From: Bodo saltans
Lineage: Eukaryota > Euglenozoa > Kinetoplastea > Eubodonida > Bodonidae
Length of the DNA stretch: 30,904 bases
Reading direction: 5' to 3'
Assembly: GCA_001460835.1 (NCBI GenBank)
Contig: CYKH01001679.1
Span: forward strand, 5,027 to 35,930
A model generated the notes under the pieces. The model did no database searches, was not told where the DNA came from, and saw only the letters and a list, made by a program, of their open reading frames with translations. The position numbers were made by a program, and so were the translations under genes. Positions 9,606 to 17,535 of the stretch are shown here, in pieces; positions within the stretch are counted from its first letter, which is position 1, and each line of letters starts with the position of its first letter.

Positions 9606-10052
9606 ATGGAGGCACTCACAGAGGAGCAGACGAAAGAATTCAGCTTTCAGTTCTTACTGTTTGACAAGGACGGCGATGACCACATCGCCACAACAGAATT
9701 AGGCACAGTGATCAGGTCCCTCGGGCTGTACCCCACCAACTCTGAAGTCCAAGCAATGATCGAAATGGTGGACTCTGATCGTAGCGGCACCATCTCTCGA
9801 GAGGATTTCTTGAAGCTCATGGCCACACAGATCACCAGAGTAGAATCAGAGGAGGATGTACGCGATGCGTTCCGTGTTTTCGACAAGACTAGCGACAACT
9901 TCATCTCCGCTGCGGAGCTGCGTCACATTCTCACCAATTTAGGAGAGAAGTTGACAGAGGAGCAGGTGGACGAGCTGATTGCCGATGCCGATGTGGACAA
10001 TGATCATCAAATCAATTACGATGAGCTGATCAAAATGATGATGGCCAAGTAA
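9606..10052 (+). CDS. Divergent calmodulin-like EF-hand protein
   Basis: A 148-residue protein with the calmodulin four-EF-hand layout and the same spacing as the canonical gene downstream. The calcium loops start at D20, D56, D93 and D129. Loop 1 has Asp instead of the conserved Gly at position 6. Loop 3 ([12 protein letters not shown]) has Thr at position 3 and Asn at position 6, so its calcium affinity is probably reduced. Loops 2 and 4 look usable. Segments such as [22 protein letters not shown] and [13 protein letters not shown] are near-identical to calmodulin. It is therefore a tandem paralogue that has diverged in calcium binding or target choice. It heads a three-gene calmodulin cluster. 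Flagellar or cytoskeletal use would fit the family but is inference. Confidence 0.85.
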   Translation: MEALTEEQTKEFSFQFLLFDKDGDDHIATTELGTVIRSLGLYPTNSEVQAMIEMVDSDRSGTISREDFLKLMATQITRVESEEDVRDAFRVFDKTSDNFISAAELRHILTNLGEKLTEEQVDELIADADVDNDHQINYDELIKMMMAK

Positions 10053-10196
10053 GGTATGTAGACTGTAGACAACACTACCATTGTTTATGACCAACCGTGA
10101 GACATTCTGCATTGTTTGCCTGAGAAATACCATTCATCCCTTTTGTGTGTGTGTTTCGCGCCTCAACTTTCGAAAAAGATTAGCTATCCATCTATC

Positions 10197-10634
10197 ATGC
10201 AATCCCCCCGTGGCGATACCGAGGAGCAGCGTGAGGTGTACGACATCTTCTCCAAGCTCTCCAAGGATGGTGTCCTTCCCGTGTCGTCCACCCAATCTGC
10301 CCTTCGCAGCCTCGGTCAATATTTGACTGCTGCCGCATTTTCTGAGTTAGAGAAGGAAATCCCTGCCCAAGGTGTCACCTTCGAGGAGTTCCTTGGGTTG
10401 TTCCAAAACGTCCAAGAGATCAACGCCAGCGATGCGGATCTCATTGAGGCCTTTGGCTCGTTGGATAAGAGCAGGTCAGGTTTCATCAAGAGCACGGAGG
10501 TGGCAAAGCTCCTTCAGGATCTTGGTGGTCTGAGTGCCGAGGCCGCTGCGGTCGTTGTCGAGAATGCCGATGGACCCAACAGCACCATGTCCTACGATGC
10601 CGTTGTCACTGCTATCAGCGAGTTCGTTGGATGA
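10197..10634 (+). CDS. Degenerate calmodulin-family EF-hand protein
   Basis: A 145-residue protein with calmodulin/myosin-light-chain spacing in which most calcium sites have decayed. The third loop, at residues 90-101 ([12 protein letters not shown]), keeps acceptable ligands at positions 1, 3, 5 and 12. The regions matching loops 1, 2 and 4 lack the acidic pattern. The start is the ATG at 10197, 13 bases after an AG at 10182-10183 that follows a pyrimidine stretch; the open frame further upstream has no ATG. It sits between two other calmodulin relatives, so it probably arose from the same array. A light-chain-like or calcium-independent adaptor role is likely (inference). Confidence 0.8.
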
Positions 10635-10820
10635 TCGCGCCTCTCCCTGTTCTGTGTGGATGCCATCGGGACAATTCTATTTCCCTCTCTCTTCTGCTTT
10701 TATCTTATCTCCCGAAAAGAAAACAACGTCGACCATTTCCGATTGTACGCTCACGACCAACACAATATAATGCTTCTTGCACTTCTGCTTTGATATCTTA
10801 CCTGCAACCTATGACTCTCA

Positions 10821-10853
10821 ATATCTTCGCTTCTTTGCTTTTACCGTGTGCAG
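10821..10853 (+). promoter_or_regulatory. Trans-splice acceptor for calmodulin
   Basis: The tract TCTTCGCTTCTTTGCTTTTA, then CCGTGTGCAG ending at 10853, lies 20 bases before the calmodulin ATG. It discards the long open stretch that runs upstream in frame to 10631. Confidence 0.65.
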
Positions 10854-10873
10854 GTGACTCTTCAAAGATCAAT

Positions 10874-11323
10874 ATGGCTGACCAGCTTTCCAACGAGCAG
10901 ATCTCTGAGTTCAAGGAGGCCTTCTCCCTGTTCGACAAGGACGGCGACGGCACGATCACCACCAAGGAGCTGGGCACCGTCATGCGCTCCCTCGGCCAGA
11001 ACCCCACTGAGGCTGAGCTCCAGGATATGATCAACGAGGTTGACCAGGACGGCTCCGGTACGATTGACTTCCCCGAGTTCCTGACCCTGATGGCCCGCAA
11101 GATGCAGGACTCTGACTCCGAGGAGGAGATCAAGGAGGCCTTCCGCGTCTTCGACAAGGACGGCAACGGCTTCATCTCCGCCGCCGAGCTCCGCCACGTC
11201 ATGACGAACTTGGGTGAGAAGCTGACCGACGAGGAGGTCGACGAGATGATCCGCGAGGCCGATGTTGACGGTGATGGTCAGATCAACTACGAGGAGTTCG
11301 TGAAGATGATGATGTCCAAGTAG
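10874..11323 (+). CDS. CAM: Calmodulin
   Basis: This is canonical calmodulin of 149 residues, the universal calcium sensor that binds four Ca2+ ions and then wraps target helices. All four loops are perfect: D21-E32, D57-E68, D94-E105 and D130-E141. The sequence is nearly identical to calmodulin of plants, protists and animals ([20 protein letters not shown]). Codons end almost entirely in C or G, as in CCT4 and the carboxypeptidase, showing a highly expressed gene. Trypanosomes carry calmodulin in tandem arrays of identical copies. Here a single canonical copy is preceded by two diverged relatives instead. Confidence 0.98.
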
Positions 11324-11474
11324 AAATATCCTCCGTAGAAGATGAGTGTATGAACCCCCCTCCCGTCCCATGTTCAAAGACAAGACAACCCACTTGAAGA
11401 TGTGACTTTGTAATCATGCAGAAATCAACACATGCGACGATGTTATGTTGTTTGCTGAATTCTATTCTCGAACC

Positions 11475-11517
11475 CTTATTTTTATTATTTATAATCTGTC
11501 TTTCGTTTATTGGGCAG
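11475..11517 (+). promoter_or_regulatory. Trans-splice acceptor for the mitochondrial-like membrane protein
   Basis: A T-rich tract (TTATTTTTATTATTT, then CTGTCTTTCGTTTATT) is followed by GGGCAG ending at 11517. A second AG at 11527-11528 is closer to the ATG at 11538. Confidence 0.6.
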
Positions 11518-11537
11518 TGATATTCTAGAACACACAA

Positions 11538-12410
11538 ATGCTCCGCAGGTTCTGCGCTACCACTGTGATGCCCCTTGGCTCTCTTGGCGCTTTTCGCTTC
11601 AAAGGGTGGACTGCTGACACGGCGGAAATTGACCGCGAACGCCAGCTGCGTCAGAAGATACAAGAACAGTACAAGAACATCAAGCTCCCTGAGATGACTA
11701 GCTTCAGTTATGGAAACTTCGCTGGAAATGCACAAGGTTCGAGCAGCTCCAGTCAAGGATCAGGTACATCCTCAAACCAAAGCACCAACCCACCTGGAGT
11801 GGACTGGATCATGATGCTCTCTGGCATTGCGTTGTGCCTCGTCGGAAGCCGTCTGCTCGCAGAGCGACTCTCAGGGCCCACCAATGACGCGAATCTCATC
11901 GTTCCATTGTGGTGTGTACCCTACCAACATCAAGCTAAGTATTTGCTGTACTTGGTGGCCACGGATAAATTTGCACGCGAGCAGCTTGAGCGTGAGTTCA
12001 AAGATGTGCGAGTGTCATACCCAACGCTCAACTTTTTGGATTGGCTTGAGAGCCGATACCCATCCTACTGCGTTGGGAAATTCACTAACAGGCAGGTGGC
12101 GGTGGATGCTGTCGCCCACCTGCTCTCTACTGGAGGTCAAATGCAACTGGCAGGACTTGGTCGATTGTTGCGTAGCACCATCGACTCTGCCGGTGATCCA
12201 CAGGTCAGACTCGACACATTCGTTGCCGAAACGGACAAGATATCAGGGGGAGCTCCACGTGCATGGGCACCGCCGCCATATGCTCCGCAACAACAGTGGA
12301 CACCTCCTCCCCCTCAGCCCTACAGCGGTGGTGGTGGGTTTGGGGCTCAGACGGTGACGATGGATGACGTTCTCGGCACTGTGCAGGGGCAACGATCCAA
12401 ACCACTGTAG
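11538..12410 (+). CDS. Putative mitochondrial single-pass membrane protein, unknown function
   Basis: A 290-residue protein that I do not recognise. The N-terminus MLRRFCATTV is Arg-containing, free of acids and of mitochondrial-presequence type. A charged helix (about 28-50) and a Ser/Gly/Gln/Asn-rich linker (63-85) follow. A membrane helix (about 90-107, WIMMLSGIALCLVGS) comes next, then a conserved-looking globular stretch with several aromatic residues. The tail is Pro/Gly-rich (WTPPPPQPYSGGGGFG). The order presequence, one membrane span and soluble domain suggests an inner-membrane protein facing matrix or intermembrane space (inference). Codon use resembles a normal moderately expressed gene. 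Confidence 0.75.
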   Translation: MLRRFCATTVMPLGSLGAFRFKGWTADTAEIDRERQLRQKIQEQYKNIKLPEMTSFSYGNFAGNAQGSSSSSQGSGTSSNQSTNPPGVDWIMMLSGIALCLVGSRLLAERLSGPTNDANLIVPLWCVPYQHQAKYLLYLVATDKFAREQLEREFKDVRVSYPTLNFLDWLESRYPSYCVGKFTNRQVAVDAVAHLLSTGGQMQLAGLGRLLRSTIDSAGDPQVRLDTFVAETDKISGGAPRAWAPPPYAPQQQWTPPPPQPYSGGGGFGAQTVTMDDVLGTVQGQRSKPL

Positions 12411-12648
12411 CGATGCAAGTCGCTTCTCCCCCGAAACGTTGTGTTATTTTTCTGTTGACAGCTGAAAGCTAGTAGCGGTGGCCAGTGATTCGTCCCGAAG
12501 ACATAATGCACCACTGGGTGTCGGTCTTCGTGTTTGATGTGTGTGTTTTTTGCCTTGCGTTGAGCGAACTCTCCCAAAATATTGTTCAGCTGAAAACCAT
12601 TTTCTGCCAAACATAACTGTAAGAATTTTGGTAGCTGCGTACAATTAA

Positions 12649-13080
12649 TGTTTTTATTTTGACACTCAAGGGACAGAAGACGAACGATGCTGCGCTGCAA
12701 TTCGCCTCGTAAAAGGTTGGGCGATTGGTTTTGTGGCTGGCGCATTGCTGGGTGCGTGTCATGGTACGATTGGGACACCCATCTTTACGTTTAGTGCCAA
12801 TGACGAACGCCACCGCATCGCGAAAGACCGTTCGGATGAAGCACTGAAAAAAATCAGCAAGGACGGGCCTTGGGAGACGCTCGGGAGCGGCGGCAGGCAG
12901 GGATGCGGCCTGCACGCTGCTCGGGATTCTGTGCGGTCTTGTTCGACTGTGGTGGGGTGGTTCTTGATTGCCACCTACCCTGTGTGTTTTTTGAGTGCAC
13001 CTGCAAACACAGAGATGCAATGTAAACTAAGTTCCAAACCGTTCGTACCGACGTTGCGCTCCCGTGCACTTTTGGTGTAG
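12649..13080 (+). pseudogene. Gene remnant with a glycine-rich hydrophobic helix
   Basis: The frame is open from the stop at 12646-12648 to the TAG at 13078-13080 but has no ATG at its start, so it is at best a truncated gene. The translation near 12710-12790 reads like a small-residue membrane helix (KGWAIGFVAGALLGACHG). A charged helix (KDRSDEALKKISKDG) and a second hydrophobic stretch (VVGWFLIATYP) follow. The glycine pattern is reminiscent of Tim17/22/23-type import proteins, but the family's signature is not met. It could equally be chance, since the - strand here is also open. Confidence 0.3.
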
Positions 13081-13300
13081 GCACCGATGATTCGATTTCA
13101 GAGCCATCAAATGCGGCAACGATGCAGGTCAGAGCTGCGTCTTGTGTGACTACGGCTGCAATTTCGCCTCGTCCCTTGATTGACTTCCAAACTTTGCGCA
13201 ACATTGACCAGGAATTCTTGGTACATGCTTGACGGGAATCCGTCGAGTGAAGGACTCGCAAAATTGCTTTTCATAGGTGCGCAAGCCATTTCTGCACAGA
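12990..13300 (-). pseudogene. Frameshifted unidentified gene fragment on the minus strand
   Basis: Reading leftwards, one frame gives protein-like sequence ending in SPSLDGFPSSMYQEFLVNVA (about 13289-13176). A different frame then takes over with AAVVTQDAALTCIVAAFDGS and VHGSATSVRTVWN (about 13180-12992). A single frame change near 13178 would join two plausible stretches, which is how a decayed gene looks. The segment SLDGFPSSMYQEF is weakly reminiscent of the start of LINE reverse transcriptase domains (SPGPDG-x-P pattern), but too little remains to name it. It is the only credible antisense coding trace in the window. Confidence 0.3.
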
Positions 13301-13882
13301 CCTTGGCAAAACTACAGGAAGGATAAAACGTTGGTCAATTCTCAGATCATTGTGTCCTCTTTCTTGTTTTTTCATGACGTGTCCACTCTACAAAAAACAG
13401 ACAGAGTTTGAGGTTCAGAAGTTCAAGAAATACACGCGCAAATGGAAAATAAATAGTTTGGTAATTAGACGCGTAACAAGGGGTTAAAAACGGGGCCCGC
13501 CCCGGTGGATGTCGGGGTATGGTGGTTTAACGAAAAAGACCTCCGGCTTATTCTGCTGTAGGGGTGGGAGGAAAAGCGCTGAAGGCTAAACCTCTTCTGC
13601 ACAAAAGAAAACAAGAAGAAAGTAACCACCTCAAACAACCAGAGAACACGAGAAGAAAATGACAAGAGAATGCAGAACATCACGTAAATAATTGTCTGAT
13701 GAACGGATTTAAACCACCACTCGTTGCGCCCAGGGCATTTTTCAACTTGCTGTTCTTGTTTTTCTGCCCGTGAGCGCGTATGCGTCTAAATCGTAACTGC
13801 GTTGTCACCACTTCTACCACGATGGCTTGATGGGATAAAATTAATTCAACGGCAACATTGTCATTCTACTCAATAAAAAGAG
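13301..13882. other. Non-coding spacer before the NTPase pseudogenes
   Basis: About 580 bases with frequent stops in all frames. It has a GC-rich patch around 13489-13520 where CGGGG and CCCCG can pair over a 4-base loop, and a purine-rich run at 13600-13680. No gene, tRNA or clear repeat is seen. The last 20 bases (CATTCTACTCAATAAAAAGAG) could serve as a weak splice acceptor for the ATG at 13883. Confidence 0.5.
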
Positions 13883-13960
13883 ATGCGGCGCGTGGGCTGG
13901 CTTTCATCATGTTCAAAAGAAATGCGCCGCGTGGCTTGGGTTTCATCCTATTCAAGAACT
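13883..13960 (+). repeat. 39-bp imperfect tandem repeat encoding 13 residues twice
   Basis: Units 13883-13921 and 13922-13960 each begin ATGCGSCGCGTGG and translate as MRRVGWLSSCSKE and MRRVAWVSSYSRT. They are in frame with each other and with the NTPase pseudogene that follows. The Arg/Ser/Trp composition with almost no acids resembles a targeting presequence. Confidence 0.85.
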
Positions 13961-16658
13961 ATGGCCTCTTCGGGCGGTTTTTACAGGGGCAGTTCGAGTG
14001 ACGGTCCCGGCATTGACACAGAGCTGCTTAAACACGTCGTGACCGAATGGCTGAAAAGCACACCCAACAAGAGTGGGAATGTATTTGCTGCACACCGAGA
14101 CCACCAGGAGCTGCTCGACAAGATGCAACGCTACATGAAGGGTGCGAGCCAACCAACCGAAGACAACGGCAACGTACCGCTGTGCGGGGTCATTCCGCTC
14201 AAGTTTTCGAATCAAGTGAGTCGTGATGTTGCTCGCCACGTTCGTGAGAGGGAAATAGGTGGCACCTTTGACGATGTGAAGACGTCACTTCTGTGCAACA
14301 TTGGGACGGCCGGAAGTGGTCAAGCAATTCTCCTTCACCAGACGACCGTGGAAGCCGTGCAGATGTTGGGCCAGATGGTGGGCGAGCATGTGGAAGCTGC
14401 AGCGCGGAGAAGCGCCACTCCTGAGGAGTCGACAAGGAAGGGCCCACTAGGGTTCTATGTGACGTTCAACACTTCTCTCACCAGCACAGACCGTGACAAA
14501 CATTTCCTTGCAGCAGACAAATATCCCATCCTCACCGCTATCGCCCTCCGCGTGGCGTACTCTGTTGTGGATCCTTCCATTGATTACGGTACGTTCGCTA
14601 AGAGAGTTGCGAAGTGCTGCAACCTGGAGAGTGATAAAGCAAATTTCGAGAGCATCATTGATGCACTGCGTTCCGTTTGGAAGTGGGATGGCCCGATGTT
14701 TCTAGCGATCCATGATTGCCAGAGACCGTTCAAACGCCTTCCCCTCGAGCAACTCCACGACGGACTGTCGGATGTCATGGGCTGTTGGACCAGTCGCGAG
14801 AGCTATTCGTGACTCCGAGTCACAAGGTCTTCTCTCACTATGTCGCCATGTCGATGTACACTGCGTTGGACGCCATGGATTTCTCAACCGTTTCAGGACG
14901 TCCGTTGATCGTTCAGCCAACGCCACTTTTGGGGGTGCGGGATGAAGCACCACAAGTCATACCTTGACATCTTTGGCAAAGATCGAAAGCACCTTCGACC
15001 TCATCAACTTATGTTTCTCCTGCACATTGCACTGTGCACGGGCGTCCCACGACTCATGAACGCGTGTTTGCGAGAGCACTTGAAAGACCAAATACCCGAG
15101 GATGCGCCTCCCCCACCCGGAGTTCAATCACCTCGAGGAAAAGTTGTTGTCGCCCGACGCACAGGCAAATGCTTCCATCCTGACTCCACAGCGCTGATGA
15201 AGACATTTTGGGCACAGACGTGTGACGGTCCTGCAACGCAGACTACAATTACAGAAGCAATGTGCATGCGCGCTGCTGAGTTGGTGTCGGGGTTTGAGAC
15301 ACCCAACATCTTTAGTCTCGAAGGTGACAGGGACTATCGTGTGTTTGCGCTGGATTCCAAGCTGGCTGATAGTTGCATAGTGACTGACGTCGCACACACG
15401 CTACAAATCGGAACTGGCAGTGAGTCGCGCGTGCTTGTGTCCCCAAGCTTTTTGCGCACTGTTGCTGGCCGCTGGCCCACGTCTGGGCAGTCGTCGGTGC
15501 GTGTTTATGTGCTTGCCCTTGCGGAAGCCTTGACGCATCACATGAGCCTCGCGACGACACTTCTTCGGATTGGCGGCACACTTGTTGCGTATGGCGACGT
15601 GCCGGTCAGCGATGAAGAACGAGAAAGCCGTCAGCACATACCAATCTGTGATCAGCTGATCAGTCGGTGGAAGGCAACAACAACTGTTGGGTTCGAGGAG
15701 CTCACGTTCGAGGCGTTGTGCCTCCACCTGTCGTGTGCTCTTGAAGACGCAAGAGGTTTTAAGAAGACCGTGTACAAGCTTCTTCGCCGCGTGGTGTGTT
15801 CGAATGTGCCCGACGAAGCTGCCGAGATGGCTGTGCTGGTCGCCCTCCATGGCAGTCAGGAGCTGCAAGACGCAATATTTGATTTGACTGATATTCGCAG
15901 CACGAGATCCGCAGCACTGCCATCAGAAGGGAGTACATCGTTCACGCGCCTGCAGAGGGCCCTTGCACATGGGAGACATTTCTGCTTCCGCCCAAGCAAC
16001 CTAGCAATCAATCCGAAGACGGCGTGGTGTTTCTGAGGAACTGTGGTGCAGCACAGATGTGGACCGTGCTCCTTGTGCAGAACAAAATTTGGTTTGATAA
16101 CACCTCTGTGGCGGAGAAGTGGAGGGAGTCGATTGGTCACCTTCCTGCACATGTGACTGACAGTAACAATATCAAGCACACGCTGTGCTACGTGCGGATC
16201 CTCGTGACTGCGAACCCAGTCGCTGACAGCGACTTCGAGGACAAAAGAAGCACTGAGAAGCAAAGCAAAACCGACAGGCGAATCGAGGAACTCGGAGAAG
16301 CAAACGCTGCATTTGTAGCATCCGCTGCCACCAAGTTTGACACCATCAGTGCGTCTGCCACCAAGTGGGTGAAGGAAACGAGACAGATCTAGCGCTGAAG
16401 CGTGAGCACTTGATGGCTGGCAAACGAGCGAAGTGGCTTGTAAACCACCAAGCAGCGTGGCTGCCGGAACGGCACCAAGCGTCGAAGTGTGCGATGGAGC
16501 GTGGCCCTGTGATAGCTGAGTGCCGCATGGACCTTGACTCGATCACCCAGTGGTGCCCAACTGTGGGACTGTTTGCCTCAAATATTATCACGATTCGGAA
16601 CTTGGCGGAGCCGATGGTTGGTGATAACGTGACTGACGACGACGAAGGGGACAAATGA
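13883..16658 (+). pseudogene. RHS/Crinkler-like P-loop NTPase pseudogene, copy A
   Basis: This decayed gene aligns along its length with copy B (17536-20601). Pieces follow each other in shifting frames: 13883-14812, then about 14780-14940 (+1 base), 14942-16036, 16024-16392 and 16365-16658. At least four frame changes are therefore needed. The nucleotide-binding loop at 14303-14332 reads GTAGSGQAIL, with Gln in place of the catalytic Lys. The Walker B segment near 14700-14716 reads FLAIHDC instead of FIAIDEF. A conserved block (GPLGFYVTFNT, PILTAIALR) lies between them. Compared with B it also lacks about 50 residues before RLQRALA. The likely origin is an ATPase of the RHS or Crinkler type (inference), now inactive in both catalysis and frame. 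Confidence 0.7.
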
Positions 16659-16903
16659 GGTGAGGATCTCTTCGATGACAATGCGATCATGTGCCGGAGG
16701 TCTGTTTTAAAAAATAAAACCTCAAAATGTGTGCGTATTTTTAGCTTGCCAAAAGCAACGGGTGTGGGTTGCAGATAAAAAAAGTTGGGTGCCAAAATGG
16801 CTGAACAAGAAGAATTCAAGAGAAACAATTTGTGAACGTACGTGTAGCGGTCGGCTCTGGCGAAACGTACGTTAATAAATGTTCCTTGTTGGCAAAGGCA
16901 TGA

Positions 16904-17519
16904 AGTCAAAGAAACAACGTATTGATTACAGAACTCGCAAAAGTTGGCTTAAGCATTAACCTCAAGAAATCAGTTGTCCTGAACTGCCCAGAGTTGGCAG
17001 CACATCTTGGAATCCCAGCGGTTGACGGAGCAAAGATCTTGGGAGCATGTATTGGTGACGACGGGAAATGCGAGGAGTTTCTCGACAAGCAACTAAACAA
17101 GTGCAAGCCATTCTTCGCTCTCACAGCGAAGCTTGCGCCAGAAATCGCTCTCCCAGTCCTATCGAGGTGCGGTGTTCCAACACTTGCCAGATCATACAAG
17201 GAAGTTTGCCATCAACTTCGATGACATGAAACTCATAGCACTTGCCGCGCTCCTCCGTGTCCCCCTCGAGGAGATACGTCGTGAGGAGGTTATGCGATGC
17301 ATGCGCGGACTTGGCATCACAGGAGCTGCCTTCATCTTACCGCTTTCCTTTGCGGGATTTTCACGACGGCGCGGAACGTGTTTGTTATGTAATGATCTCG
17401 TGAGAGGAAGGCTTCTGATTTCTTTGCTTACGAAGACTGGCATACTTTGTTCTCTTTTAATGAGGAGTGAGCTGACTTATTTAGATTCCAACCAAGATAA
17501 TCCATCACAAGTTGAATAG
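16904..17519 (+). pseudogene. Relic of a non-LTR retrotransposon reverse transcriptase (3' part)
   Basis: Only the end of a reverse transcriptase is left. Frame one (16904-17224) has LAKVGLSINLKKS, then KILGACIGDD, then a helix ending LPVLSRCGVPTLARSYK. This is the typical palm-thumb transition (Gly-Leu-x-Ile-Asn-x-x-Lys, then Lys-x-Leu-Gly-x-x-Ile-Gly, then LLRxCG). A frame change near 17215 continues in another frame (17220-17350) with FDDMKLIALAALLRVPLEE and MRGLGITGAAF, matching the thumb and GGLGLR-like motif of CRE/SLACS/CZAR-type elements (family knowledge, clade uncertain). The catalytic YxDD region is missing. No poly(A) or target-site duplication could be fixed. It lies exactly between the two NTPase pseudogenes, on the same strand. 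Confidence 0.7.
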
Positions 17520-17535
17520 CGACGAATAGCGACGA

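Noticed and set aside
10631-10873. In-frame upstream extension of calmodulin starting at an ATG overlapping the previous stop codon
   Set aside because: The splice acceptor at 10853 would remove it, calmodulin has an invariant start, and pyrimidine-rich leaders often lack stops by chance.
10862-11383. Open frame on the minus strand opposite calmodulin
   Set aside because: Shadow of the biased codons of calmodulin; no independent features.
13465-13683. Minus-strand 72-codon Phe/Ser-rich ORF
   Set aside because: It arises from a purine-rich stretch on the + strand; low complexity and no domain pattern.
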